DNA from: Haliscomenobacter sp040401995
GTDB lineage: Bacteria > Bacteroidota > Bacteroidia > Chitinophagales > Saprospiraceae
Length of the DNA stretch: 64,000 nucleotides
Direction of reading: 5' to 3'
Assembly (NCBI GenBank): GCA_040401995.1
Contig: JBBANM010000027.1
Span: 1-64,000, forward strand
The notes beneath the pieces are model-generated. The model was not told the origin of the DNA, ran no database searches, and saw nothing but the letters and a program-made list of their open reading frames with translations. Shown here piece after piece: positions 25,879 through 34,620 of this stretch. The stretch's first letter is position 1. The number at the start of each line of letters is the position of its first letter. Both the position numbers and the translations under genes were made by a program.

Positions 25879-27694
25879 ATTTTGTGCTATTCAATTCCTG
25901 GATCAAATACTGGCTTTCCTTTTTTTTGCTCAGGACCTTGATGATGTGCTTCTTGTTGAAGGCTGGCATAAGGGTATCATTAATGGTAAATTCATAGACT
26001 TTGCTCCGCGTTGGGTGGGGGATTTCGATGTTTACCCCAAGCAATTCGCCAGTTTGATCCGCAACAGGGCTACCTTCAAAACCATCCAAATTTCCTACGG
26101 CATTGTGCCAAAACAAACCATCCTGAACCTTAACGATTCGGCCTGGCGCTACCCGCAATTGGCCATCGGCATTGGGCGTCAACCACTGATCAGGGAATAC
26201 CTCCGTCAAAGCCCGTTCATATTTCAAAGCATTCTCCAACAATCGACTTTGCAAACGCAGGTATTCGGGTTGTGTTTTTTGCAAAAAGGCATTTTTGATT
26301 TGTCGAAAAAAGTAATAACCCTCGTCTTTTTCCAAGCTTTTGAAAAAAACATTGGGTTGAGTTTGTAGTGAAATCAAGCAAGCTAATGGTTTGCTCAAGC
26401 TACTTTTTTGCTCCAAACGCTGCACCAATTGTGCATAATCCTTATTGTTGTTGATCAATTCATTCACCGCTTCGGGAGCTAACATGGAGCCTGGCGTGCG
26501 GTTGAAATAATGCTCTAAGCTGGAAACAATCGCTGGCCTTGTTTTTTCCGGATCCGCGGGCAAAAATTCTTTTTTTATCCCCTCTACTAATGCTTTTAAG
26601 CTGCTTGCTTCGATTTCCCGCTCTGACTTGATCGACTGTACAAAAAAATCCAATTGAGCTGCCAGTTTGAACCAGCTAGCATCTAAGGTGCTCAATTGGA
26701 CATAGGCATCATGAGCCTGTCGATATGGCGCCCAAATGCTCACATCTTCCCGAATGGACCTAAGCAATCCGCCATAACGGTATTGAAGAAGGGAATTGTG
26801 ATCCACGAGATACTGGAATTCTTGATCCAAAGCCATTTTTCGGCGACTGGCGCGACTAAGCTGTTCTTTTTGTGCGGGCAGCTCCGCATCGCTGGCCAAG
26901 CTGGTCAACCAACTGCTGGGCAAGTGGTAATCGCTTTGATTGGGAAATCCTAGCACAAATATAGGCTCATCAGCTTTTACAGGCTGTGTAGACCATACTG
27001 CTGTTTTGCGTGGTCGGAAAGGTTGATTACTGGATTTAAACACTTGCCCATTATTGTTGGGATCTGCGTAGATGCGTGCCAATGCAAATCCTGGTTGCTC
27101 TGTGTTGCTCGCGTTTTTAGCTAAAAAAACCAAACGCAAATCCTCAAACCGCTCGGTAACCACCAGCCAATACTGACTGCCCCCAAGTGCACTCAAGGCA
27201 TTTACGTCTTGCGTGCTCGTATGCGGGCATATCTGACGCAGTCGCTGGAGGGTCTGATCAGCCCAATATCTGCGGGCTTCCTCATTTAAAGTATCGGGAA
27301 TATTGGCAATTACTTGGGAGCTGACATCGTCGACCCGTACCAAAAAAGTAGCGCCAAGACCCGGTAATGGCAATTCCTCGCGTAGTGAATGCGCGGTAAA
27401 AGTATCGGTAAGTGTAGGTAAATCAACTGACAAAATGCTGGAGGTAGGCAACAAAAGCAATCCTTGTTTTGATACAACGATACCCGTAGCGCCATTGTCC
27501 AATTTGGCAACCACGTCTTTTAAACTGGGTTGCTGAGGCGCATAAAACAGTTTTTCAGGAATCGAAATGACAGATTTCACAGAACCTCCTGCCACCGACA
27601 ATTGCCAGGGCGGATAAAGCGTTTGTGCATCCAAACAATACGTCAAACAAAGCAAAAGAATCCACACGAATCGTTGGTAGCAAAACAGGTTCAT
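25877..27694 (-). CDS. S46-family (DPP7/DPP11-like) protein lacking catalytic residues
   Basis: A 605-residue secreted protein (signal peptide to about 24) that aligns with S46 dipeptidyl-peptidases: PSLKDVVAKLDNGATGIVVSKQG (56-78) matches the start of the trypsin-like domain, DLRLV...RIYADPNNNG matches the middle, and FEGSPVADQTGELLGVNIE matches the serine region (Ser542). The family's NHHC motif with catalytic His is replaced by LPTSS at about 82-86, and the conserved DTDNW...GDF block with the catalytic Asp is deleted or replaced around 193-204. The protein is also shorter than the usual ~700 residues. It is probably a pseudo-peptidase. It converges with dnaK. Confidence 0.8.
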   Translation of the reverse strand: MNLFCYQRFVWILLLCLTYCLDAQTLYPPWQLSVAGGSVKSVISIPEKLFYAPQQPSLKDVVAKLDNGATGIVVSKQGLLLLPTSSILSVDLPTLTDTFTAHSLREELPLPGLGATFLVRVDDVSSQVIANIPDTLNEEARRYWADQTLQRLRQICPHTSTQDVNALSALGGSQYWLVVTERFEDLRLVFLAKNASNTEQPGFALARIYADPNNNGQVFKSSNQPFRPRKTAVWSTQPVKADEPIFVLGFPNQSDYHLPSSWLTSLASDAELPAQKEQLSRASRRKMALDQEFQYLVDHNSLLQYRYGGLLRSIREDVSIWAPYRQAHDAYVQLSTLDASWFKLAAQLDFFVQSIKSEREIEASSLKALVEGIKKEFLPADPEKTRPAIVSSLEHYFNRTPGSMLAPEAVNELINNNKDYAQLVQRLEQKSSLSKPLACLISLQTQPNVFFKSLEKDEGYYFFRQIKNAFLQKTQPEYLRLQSRLLENALKYERALTEVFPDQWLTPNADGQLRVAPGRIVKVQDGLFWHNAVGNLDGFEGSPVADQTGELLGVNIEIPHPTRSKVYEFTINDTLMPAFNKKHIIKVLSKKKESQYLIQELNSTK

Positions 27695-27750
27695 GGCAAT
27701 AATTGTTAATTTTGGTCCATTACTTGATCCAGTAGTATAGGTCTCACTTA

Positions 27751-27909
27751 GAGCTTGTTCAGGATTCTGGTTCGATGGCGTAGTGAGCTAAAATTCGCAC
27801 CAATGAGGCGTAAAAAGCGGAGTGTAGCAGCGCTACATGAGCATTTTTGTAACGAAGTTGGGGTGAATTTTAGCCATTTGTAACTCGGAGGAGAAACCTG
27901 AACAAGCTC
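27751..27909. repeat. Long nested palindrome R3a
   Basis: GAGCTTGTTCAGG (27751-27763) pairs with CCTGAACAAGCTC (27897-27909). Inner inverted segments (CTAAAATTCGCACC against GGGGTGAATTTTAG) and a central TAGCAGCGCTA continue the stem, giving a ~159-nt imperfect palindrome. It lies between divergent genes and codes for nothing. Its core shares GAGGCG and GTAACGAA with R3c. Confidence 0.7.
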
Positions 27910-27932
27910 TTAACGCCGTTTAAATTCAATTT

Positions 27933-29384
27933 ATGCAGCTGAATATTCCAATTTTAGCATTATCCATGGCCATCGTTATTGGTCAGGGCATGTTTTTTTC
28001 GTCAAAACTCAATGCACAAACTTCGCCCGGCTATCAGGTAACGCTTAAGGTCAAGGGGTTAAGAAGCCCAGAAGTGTATTTGGGAAGCTTCAAAAATGGC
28101 AATCGCTACACTGTAGATACGGCAAAGGTAGACACCTTGCAAGGTACTGCTTCCTTTGTTTTTGATAAAATGCCGCCCCAAGGCATGTATTATGTAGCGA
28201 TCAACAACGATGCGGCCATAGATTTTGTCGTCAACGGCGAAAAAAAGCTGGAACTGCGCTCGGAAATGAACCACCTTTTGGATAGCATCCGCGCCATTGG
28301 ATCGCCTGAAAATGAAGCTTTCATTCAGCATTTGAAATTTTTGCGCATCAAAAGTATTGAGGCCGGGAAGATCAACGCTTTAATAGATCAAATGCGCAAC
28401 GTCAGCAATACCGCTGATGTCATCCGCGAGCAACAAGTCAAATTGATGGCGGTCAGCAAATCAGTTTTGGAGCGTTCAGTGGCTTACCAAAAAAAGCACC
28501 CCAAAACTTTTTCTGCCAAATTGCTGATGGCCAGTCAGAACCCGCAAGTACCAGCGTTGATTGTTCCTTATATCAAAGGTCAACCCAACCCAGAATACTT
28601 TCAATACATCAAAAACCACTATTGGGACGGCTACGATTTTAAGGAAAGCCGCTTATTGCGCAGTTCGGTTTTTGTGGAAAAATTGACCACCTATTTCAAT
28701 CAGTTGGTAATGCCACAGAAGGACACCATGCTTCGCTCCGCAGAATTCGTCATCAAACGTGCCAAAGTAGACCAAGCAACCTTTCAGTTTGCGGTGCGCT
28801 GGATCACCAATTTTTACGACAACCTGGAGCGCTACGCGGGCGATGTCGTTTTTACCCATCTTTTTGACAAGTACTATTCTTCCGCTACTGCCATAGGAAT
28901 TGATACCACTACTTTTCAGCGAATTAAATACAAAGCTGATCTATACCGACAAAACCTGACCGGGAACATTGCCACCGACATCGTTTTACCCGATCAAAAC
29001 GGCGTAAAACAATCCTTGCATAAGGTGGATGCGGAGTTTGTACTGCTATATTTTTTTAGTCCCTTGTGCAGTCACTGTCAGAAAGTCACCCCCGAGTTGC
29101 ACAAAATGCTGGAAGGCGTGAATCCACAAAAGGTCAAAGTGTTTTCGATAGCAGGGGAGGAGCCGGCCAATATGGGGCAATGGAAAGATTATGTAACCAC
29201 CCAAACACCTGATTGGATCTGTGTTGCCGATTCTACCGAGTCCAGTACTGTTTTTGACACTTTTGGCGCTTATAATTTGCCAGTGATCCATGTTTTGGAT
29301 CAAGACAAAAGGATTGTGGCGAAATATGTCAAACCTGAGAATTTAAAAGAATTGATAGCGGCTTTGGTGGGTGTGGAGCGATGA
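27933..29384 (+). CDS. TlpA-like thiol-disulfide oxidoreductase
   Basis: A 483-residue periplasmic protein with an N-terminal signal or anchor (about 6-28). The N-terminal ~100 residues look like DUF4369, a long helical middle follows (DUF5106-like), and the C-terminal thioredoxin fold starts near 345 (ATDIVLPDQNGVKQSL). The active site is C379-S-H-C382 in FFSPLCSHCQKVTPEL, and a cis-Pro-like site is NLPVIHVLD. Expected role: disulfide reduction or thiol delivery in the periplasm. The R3a palindrome lies just upstream; no operon partner follows. Confidence 0.85.
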   Translation: MQLNIPILALSMAIVIGQGMFFSSKLNAQTSPGYQVTLKVKGLRSPEVYLGSFKNGNRYTVDTAKVDTLQGTASFVFDKMPPQGMYYVAINNDAAIDFVVNGEKKLELRSEMNHLLDSIRAIGSPENEAFIQHLKFLRIKSIEAGKINALIDQMRNVSNTADVIREQQVKLMAVSKSVLERSVAYQKKHPKTFSAKLLMASQNPQVPALIVPYIKGQPNPEYFQYIKNHYWDGYDFKESRLLRSSVFVEKLTTYFNQLVMPQKDTMLRSAEFVIKRAKVDQATFQFAVRWITNFYDNLERYAGDVVFTHLFDKYYSSATAIGIDTTTFQRIKYKADLYRQNLTGNIATDIVLPDQNGVKQSLHKVDAEFVLLYFFSPLCSHCQKVTPELHKMLEGVNPQKVKVFSIAGEEPANMGQWKDYVTTQTPDWICVADSTESSTVFDTFGAYNLPVIHVLDQDKRIVAKYVKPENLKELIAALVGVER

Positions 29385-29530
29385 GGAAATTTCTTATTTC
29401 AGGTTTTTTCGCTGAATAAGCTAAATCTTTTACCTTATTTCATCAAAATTCGGCGAATAAGAAATTTTAGCACCGTTTTTTTCTTATTTCTAGTTTTTAG
29501 AAGCCTTCGCAAGGCGATACCCTAAAACAA

Positions 29531-29563
29531 AAAAGCAGCCAAGGAATGTTCCTTGACTGCTTT
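29531..29563 (-). terminator. Terminator of tRNA-Leu(CAG)
   Basis: On the minus strand a ~13-15-bp stem (arms 29549-29563 and 29532-29546) is followed by a T6 run, just past the tRNA 3' end. Confidence 0.75.
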
Positions 29564-29567
29564 AGGG

Positions 29568-29649
29568 TGCCGAAGAGGGGACTCGAACCCCTACACCCGA
29601 AGGCACACGCACCTGAAACGTGCGCGTCTACCAATTTCGCCACTTCGGC
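29568..29649 (-). tRNA. tRNA-Leu (anticodon CAG)
   Basis: An 82-nt cloverleaf on the minus strand. The acceptor stem is GCCGAAG/CTTCGGC with discriminator A. The D-arm contains AATTGGTAGA, the anticodon loop TTCAGGT is closed by CACGT/GCGTG, a class II variable arm follows, and the T-arm loop is TTCGAGT. CCA is not encoded. Confidence 0.92.
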
Positions 29650-29687
29650 ATAAGTATCTGGTTCCTGCAATAAACGGCGCTAAAAAA

Positions 29688-29717
29688 AGAAAACCTGACT
29701 GGTAGGTCAGGTTTTCT
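29688..29717 (-). terminator. Terminator of tRNA-Leu(CAA)
   Basis: A perfect 12-bp stem (AGAAAACCTGAC at 29688-29699 with 29706-29717) and 6-nt loop are followed on the minus strand by T7, between the two tRNA genes. Confidence 0.8.
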
Positions 29718-29734
29718 GCGGATAAAAATTGTAG

Positions 29735-29818
29735 TACCGAAGGCGGGAATCGAACCCGCACATTGTTGCCAATACTGGATTTTGAATCCAGCGCGTCTAC
29801 CAATTCCGCCACTTCGGC
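29735..29818 (-). tRNA. tRNA-Leu (anticodon CAA)
   Basis: An 84-nt class II tRNA on the minus strand. The acceptor stem is GCCGAAG/CTTCGGT, so pair 1-72 is G-U. The anticodon loop TTCAAAA is closed by CTGGA/TCCAG. The T-arm is GCGGG/CCCGC with loop TTCGATT. It shares its 5' 7-mer with the neighbouring tRNA-Leu and begins 22 nt after hscB, so it may be read through from the rseP-hscB unit. Confidence 0.92.
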
Positions 29819-29840
29819 TTGAAGCGCTAATCACTTTTGA

Positions 29841-30371
29841 TTAACGGTCGGCAAATTTAGAAAGGTTTTCTTTAATTCGCAAGAGATATCGATTTTTTAA
29901 GTAAAAATCTTTTATTTTTTTTAAGTTGGTATCAGCATTGGGTGCACCATCTGCATAATTGTCGAGTGCAGCTTGCACATCGGCTTGGATGCTTTTGGTT
30001 TGCAAATCTAACTGATCTTGAATGTTTTCCAGCGCGTCAGCAGAAAAATCAAACTCCAACTCCATCAATGCTTCGTTGATGTCCATCATCTCGAGTAAAA
30101 AGGCTTGCGGTATCTCGTTTTTACCTTCCACCAACAATCCTTTTTGCTCAAGGATGTATTTCATGCGTTGATCGGGGTCCAAAAGTACCCGATACGCTTC
30201 ATTATTCAAACTAGACAATCCTAAAATTTCACTTTGCTTGGCATCGCTTTCTTGGGCAAAAAAATCGGGATGAAATTTTTTGCTATTGGACAAAAAACGT
30301 TGACGCAAAGCTGTTTCATCCAGCTGAAAAGCAACTGGCAATTCAAAAAATTCGAAATAATTCATCGTCAT
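29841..30371 (-). CDS. hscB: HscB-like Fe-S cluster co-chaperone (J-domain)
   Basis: A 176-residue J-domain protein with the HscB layout: an N-terminal J-domain with HPD in KKFHPDFF (about 33-40) and a C-terminal three-helix bundle (PQAFLLEMMDINEALMELE). HscB hands the scaffold IscU to the Hsp70 partner during iron-sulfur cluster transfer. Its ATG overlaps the rseP stop by 4 nt. No hscA or iscU is in the window, so the Hsp70 partner could be the general DnaK. Two tRNA-Leu genes follow. Confidence 0.85.
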   Translation of the reverse strand: MTMNYFEFFELPVAFQLDETALRQRFLSNSKKFHPDFFAQESDAKQSEILGLSSLNNEAYRVLLDPDQRMKYILEQKGLLVEGKNEIPQAFLLEMMDINEALMELEFDFSADALENIQDQLDLQTKSIQADVQAALDNYADGAPNADTNLKKIKDFYLKNRYLLRIKENLSKFADR

Positions 30372-31708
30372 TTATTGAAAATAGCGCGTATCACATCCAT
30401 ACCGTTGGCGAATAGCACCAAGCCAATCACAATAACAAACCCCGCAAGCGTAGCATATTCCATGAATTTATCACTGGGTTTACGACCGCTCACAACCTCG
30501 TACAATAAGAAAACCACGTGGCCGCCGTCCAATGCCGGAATGGGCAACAGATTCATAAAGGCCAAAATCAGCGATAGAATGGCAGTCATCGTCCAAAAAC
30601 GCTCCCAAATCCATTCCACGCCATACATACTGGCAATAGAACCAAAACCGCCCAAACTCTCCGAAGCCTTGATTTTGCCGCGGAAGATCTGACCAAATGC
30701 TTTGATTTGATCGCTCAAGAGGTTCCAACCTTTTTTTGCGCCGGCTGGAAAAGCCTGAGCCAGGGTGTATTCCTGACGTTTGGTTTTGAAGTACACTGTT
30801 GGGCCATATGAAGCAACGCCTACGGTACCTTCCTTACTGATTTGAATGTTTAAATCCAACGTGTCAGCGCCTCGCAATACTTTTAGATCAGCTTTTTTGT
30901 TTTTGGAGCTGCGGGCAGTGCGTACAAATTCGTGGTAATACAGAGTCGATTTACCATCAAAGGTCAGTACTTTATCATTGGGCTTCAAACCTGCTTTTTC
31001 GGCAGGAGAATTTTTTACCACTTCTTTAATCACAAAAGGGAAACGCGGCGCAAAAAGCGATTTGTTTTTGTTTTTATGACTGGACAGGATACCAACAAAT
31101 TTTTCGTCAACCGGAAGCTTCACTTCTGTTCCTGCGCGATCAATTTTAATGGTTTTAGCATTATTGATGACGATCTCGCGTAGGATGAAGCGTTCGTCAA
31201 ATTTATTGAAGGGTTTTTGACCCACTGCTAAAACCTTATCGCCATCTTTCAACCCTAAATCCATACCCAGTGAATCCACGGCAATACCAAATTTCACCTC
31301 TGAATTGGGTAAGAATTCCTCGCCGTAGTACCAAAAGATCATGGCAAAAATGAACATCCCCAAAAGGAAGTTGACCGTTACTCCGCCCAACATGATGATG
31401 AGGCGTTGCCAAGCTGGTTTGGAACGGAATTCCCAGGGTTGTGGCTCGCCTTTCATCTGCTCAGAGTCGAAACTTTCGTCAACCATGCCAGAAATTTTTA
31501 CATAACCGCCTAAGGGTAACCAACCAATACCATATTCCGTTTCCCCTTTTTTGAATTTAAACAGCGCAAACCAAGGATCGAAAAATAGGTAGAATTTTTC
31601 AACGCGGGTTTTGAACCATCGCGCAGGTGCGAAGTGACCAAATTCATGCAGCACAATAAGAATAGACAGACTCAACACCAGCTGCCCTACCATGATCAAA
31701 TATCCCAT
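30368..31708 (-). CDS. rseP: RIP metalloprotease RseP
   Basis: A 446-residue inner-membrane site-2 protease. The zinc motif HEFGH is at residues 21-25 in the first TM helix, and the third ligand motif LLPIPALDGGH lies in a C-terminal TM helix. A PDZ domain (VVKNSPAEKAGLKPNDKVLTFDG) lies between. It cuts anti-sigma factors within the membrane after a first cleavage and clears signal peptides. It is coupled to hscB by a 4-nt overlap, an unexpected functional pairing. On the minus strand TACTTTTG at 31800-31807 is a possible -7 box, without a clear -33. Confidence 0.93.
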   Translation of the reverse strand: MGYLIMVGQLVLSLSILIVLHEFGHFAPARWFKTRVEKFYLFFDPWFALFKFKKGETEYGIGWLPLGGYVKISGMVDESFDSEQMKGEPQPWEFRSKPAWQRLIIMLGGVTVNFLLGMFIFAMIFWYYGEEFLPNSEVKFGIAVDSLGMDLGLKDGDKVLAVGQKPFNKFDERFILREIVINNAKTIKIDRAGTEVKLPVDEKFVGILSSHKNKNKSLFAPRFPFVIKEVVKNSPAEKAGLKPNDKVLTFDGKSTLYYHEFVRTARSSKNKKADLKVLRGADTLDLNIQISKEGTVGVASYGPTVYFKTKRQEYTLAQAFPAGAKKGWNLLSDQIKAFGQIFRGKIKASESLGGFGSIASMYGVEWIWERFWTMTAILSLILAFMNLLPIPALDGGHVVFLLYEVVSGRKPSDKFMEYATLAGFVIVIGLVLFANGMDVIRAIFNK

Positions 31709-31861
31709 AAATGTGTTTCAGTTTTTTACTTTTGTTTTTCGTTAGGCTTTAGATGCATGTGTTAACGTTCAAAGCGTAACGAGGGTTTTACCAAAAGCAC
31801 AAAAGTACGTTGATTTAAGATAATTTCACCTCTTAGATCGGCATACCGTTAATTTTAGAGG

Positions 31862-32605
31862 ATGAATTTATTCTTTTCTTCACAAATCACTGAAAAATGG
31901 GCAATTCTCGAGGATGAAGAACTGCGCCATTTGGCCGTTTTGCGCTATCAAGTAGGCGATTCGGTGTTGCTTACCGATGGAAAAGGCGGTTGGTACAAGG
32001 GAGAGATCCTGCAAATGGATAAACGCCAGGCGCAAATTCATGTCAACGACAGCCAGCATTTTCCTTCGCGCGGGGCGTGCAAGGTGCATTTAGCCATTGC
32101 GCCCACCAAAAATATGGATCGACTGGAATGGTTTTTGGAAAAAGCTACTGAAATAGGTATCGATTCAATAATTCCTATTTGGTGTAAACACAGCGAGCGG
32201 CACAACCTACGCCCGGATCGTTTGGAAAAGGTAATTTTATCGGCAATGAAGCAATCGTTGAAAGCGTTTTTACCGCAATTGCATCCAGCCGCCACTGTGA
32301 CCGATTTTTTGCAGAAAAAATGGCCGGAACAAACCCAACGGTTTATGGCTTATATTGCACAACCGCCGGCGCCGCATTTGGCAAAATTGTACACGCCAGG
32401 GCAAGATGTGGTCGTGTTGATCGGTCCAGAAGGCGATTTTTCAACGGATGAAGTGCTGGTGGCCGAAAAAAATGGCTACCTGATGACCAGCTTGGGCAGT
32501 AGCCGTTTGCGAACCGAAACCGCAGGAATTGCTGCGGTTCATACCATTGCGGTATTGAATGAATCAGATTCAAATCCGACCTGGGATTATACATTGAAAG
32601 ACTAA
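31862..32605 (+). CDS. rsmE: 16S rRNA (uracil-1498-N3)-methyltransferase RsmE
   Basis: A 247-residue SPOUT methyltransferase. The N-terminal PUA-like part has LRHLAVLRYQVGD; the C-terminal trefoil-knot domain has LIGPEGDFSTDEV and LGSSRLRTETAGI, which form the SAM site. It methylates U1498 of 16S rRNA. It is followed 13 nt later by a DUF4159 gene on the same strand. Confidence 0.95.
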   Translation: MNLFFSSQITEKWAILEDEELRHLAVLRYQVGDSVLLTDGKGGWYKGEILQMDKRQAQIHVNDSQHFPSRGACKVHLAIAPTKNMDRLEWFLEKATEIGIDSIIPIWCKHSERHNLRPDRLEKVILSAMKQSLKAFLPQLHPAATVTDFLQKKWPEQTQRFMAYIAQPPAPHLAKLYTPGQDVVVLIGPEGDFSTDEVLVAEKNGYLMTSLGSSRLRTETAGIAAVHTIAVLNESDSNPTWDYTLKD

Positions 32606-32618
32606 AAAAAATTGAGCT

Positions 32619-33278
32619 ATGTGGATGTTGTTGTTGTTAATCGGCGTAATGCCTTGGAATCCTCAACCGGTAGCCCACCCGCCAGCCGGATTGAAGCTAG
32701 CCCTATTAAAGTACAGCGGCGGTGGCGACTGGTACGCCAACCCGACTTCGTTGACCAATTTGGCCAAATTTTGCAATCAAAACTTGAATACCGCTTTCGA
32801 TCCTGATTATGCAACGGTTGAGGTGGGAAGCCCAGAAATATTCAATTTCCCTTTTTTGCACATGACCGGTCATGGTAACGTAGTTTTTTCCGATACCGAT
32901 GCCGAAAATTTGCGCCAGTACTTGATTGGCGGCGGTTTTTTGCATGTTGATGACAACTATGGTATCGACCCCTACATTCGGGTATCAATGAAAAAAGTGT
33001 TTCCGGAATTGGAGTTTATTGAGTTGCCGTTCAACCACCCGATTTATCATCAAAAATTTGAATTTCGGAATGGCTTACCAAAAATTCACGAGCATGATGG
33101 CAAACCCGCTCAAGGTTTTGGGCTATTTTGGAAAGGACGCTTGATCTGCTTTTATTCTTACGAGTGCGACTTAGGGGATGGATGGGAAGACCAGGACGTG
33201 CACAATGATCCGCAAGAAGTAAGGTTGCAGGCATTGAAAATGGGCGCCAACCTATTACAATTTGTATTTCAGTACTAG
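32619..33278 (+). CDS. DUF4159 domain protein
   Basis: A 219-residue protein with a short hydrophobic N-terminus (MWMLLLLIGVMPW), so probably exported. The DUF4159 core is clear: LKYSGGGDWYANPTSL, FPFLHMTGHGNVVFSD, YLIGGGFLHVDDNYG and the C-terminal LGDGWEDQDVHNDP. The family has a glutamine-amidotransferase-like (flavodoxin-type) fold, and its role is not known. It follows rsmE by 13 nt. Confidence 0.85.
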   Translation: MWMLLLLIGVMPWNPQPVAHPPAGLKLALLKYSGGGDWYANPTSLTNLAKFCNQNLNTAFDPDYATVEVGSPEIFNFPFLHMTGHGNVVFSDTDAENLRQYLIGGGFLHVDDNYGIDPYIRVSMKKVFPELEFIELPFNHPIYHQKFEFRNGLPKIHEHDGKPAQGFGLFWKGRLICFYSYECDLGDGWEDQDVHNDPQEVRLQALKMGANLLQFVFQY

Positions 33279-33280
33279 AT

Positions 33281-33496
33281 TTAGGCCTTGACCACGGTGC
33301 GGCTGCCGTTGATGTACTTGCGGATGTTGATCCAAAAAGCCACGATTAAATAAAATATTACCGGCGAGCCTAGGGTGGCAAAACTGGCATAAATAAAATG
33401 GAGTCTTACCACATCAGTGGATAAGCCCATTTTTTTTCCTAGGTAGCTGCATACGCCAAAGGCCGAGCGACCAATCATAAAAGGTATCTGCTTCAT
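33281..33496 (-). CDS. PspC domain protein
   Basis: A 71-residue membrane protein matching the PspC family: FGVCSYLGKKMGLSTDVVRLHFIYASFATLGSPVIFYLIVAFWI, with one or two TM helices. PspC proteins act in phage-shock-type membrane stress responses. It converges with the DUF4159 gene (2-nt gap). A 16-bp hairpin lies upstream. Confidence 0.85.
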   Translation of the reverse strand: MKQIPFMIGRSAFGVCSYLGKKMGLSTDVVRLHFIYASFATLGSPVIFYLIVAFWINIRKYINGSRTVVKA

Positions 33497-33568
33497 CTTT
33501 GTAGCGGTTTTGATACAAACAATGTATGTACCTAACGAACGGAAACCAAAAAGGTTCCGTCGCTCAGC

Positions 33569-33610
33569 TGAAATATCTGTGGGTGTTGAGGTTGACCCAC
33601 AGATATTTCA
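33569..33610. terminator. Perfect 16-bp hairpin between small genes
   Basis: TGAAATATCTGTGGGT (33569-33584) pairs perfectly with 33595-33610 around a 10-nt loop. There is no T-run on either side, so it is a terminator only by position; it may be an mRNA processing or regulatory hairpin. Confidence 0.55.
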
Positions 33611-33636
33611 AGAAATGCCGCCTAGTAAGAATAAAA

Positions 33637-33846
33637 TTATTTCCTTACTGTTCCTGTCGGATACGACATCTGTTGCGCTCTGGCTTCAGATACCGATTGA
33701 TGTGGTTTGGCATCACTTACGGTGTTGGCGCCAAACAAAAAGTACATACCCAATCCGCCCAACACAAAAAGAGCGATCAAGATGATGTTTTCTACGCTGC
33801 TTTTACGTGGTGCAGCATCCAATGTCAAGTTTTGTAAATGTTTCAT
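33637..33846 (-). CDS. Small hypothetical single-TM protein
   Basis: A 69-residue frame with a basic N-terminus and one TM helix (IILIALFVLGGLGMYFLFG, residues 21-39), then a polar tail. Codon use and a clean TM suggest a real gene, but I do not recognise it. It lies 140 nt before the PspC gene on the same strand. Confidence 0.5.
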   Translation of the reverse strand: MKHLQNLTLDAAPRKSSVENIILIALFVLGGLGMYFLFGANTVSDAKPHQSVSEARAQQMSYPTGTVRK

Positions 33847-34620
33847 AGTAATGTATTTGTGAAATTTTTAAATAGACGTAGGGTTGCGAACACATTGTTA
33901 TTTGTGTCGTTTTCCGCTCCTCAAAAGCGGCAAAGCAGTAGCTAAAGGGCGCGCAAAGGCGACATCCAGCGCAAAAAAATGTAGAGGAATAAGCATACCA
34001 AGCCCAGCTTTCAGCAGGGGTTAACCCGCGAAAAGGAAATGGGTAGGGAGCCTATTGGTGCTACCAATTCAAAAAACCAACCTTGAATTTGTGTTGTTAG
34101 ATCGAGTTACAGCGTTAGAACCGCGCTACAGCGTTTGAGAGTGTGTTTTAATTTTTTCGCCTGCGAACGAAAAATTCAAATACACTCTAAGGATGTTTTG
34201 TTACCAAAACAAGCCCTGAAAAATAATTGTACAGCGTTAGAACAGTGTTGAAATTTACAGCGTTAGAATCGCTAAAGTAGGGTTAGAAGTCGTTTACAAG
34301 GTAAGAGCGCTTTGAAAACTGAACCCTCACGCTTTAGCACGCCCGAGAGTCCAAACCAGTACAAATACGCATCGTCGTTGTAACTGGCACAAATATAGTA
34401 AAATTTAATAATTGGTAAAAAATATTAATGTGAAAATCTGGTAATATGTACGGGGATGGCGTTAAAAAGTTGATTGATAAACTAATAAAAGTTATATTTT
34501 TTTTACAATATGATGCAAAAAGCATTGAAAATCAATCCTTTTTGCACAGAAAAAAAATGATACGACTAAGTTGTATGTAATGAAAAATTGATGTGTTTTT
34601 TCTTGAAAAACAGGGTGAAA
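33847..34620. other. 774-nt non-coding stretch with 13-mer repeats and a large hairpin
   Basis: No credible gene. The 13-mer TACAGCGTTAGAA occurs at 34108-34120, 34230-34242 and 34256-34268, with a near copy at 34127. A long hairpin spans 34138-34188: AGAGTGT with ACACTCT, and AATTTTTTCG with CGAAAAATT. CCGCT/AGCGG forms a small hairpin near 33924. Spacing of the 13-mers is irregular (19, 103, 26 nt), so this is not CRISPR. Confidence 0.5.

Noticed and set aside
29568..29818. tRNA pair as an integration (att) site
   Set aside because: No integrase, no direct repeat of the tRNA 3' end and no foreign-looking DNA nearby.
33890..34060. Possible 6S, tmRNA, SRP or RNase P RNA
   Set aside because: None of the conserved core motifs of these RNAs could be recognised on either strand.
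34108..34268. Repeated 13-mers resembling a CRISPR array
   Set aside because: Spacing is irregular (19, 103 and 26 nt), the repeat is too short and no cas gene is present.
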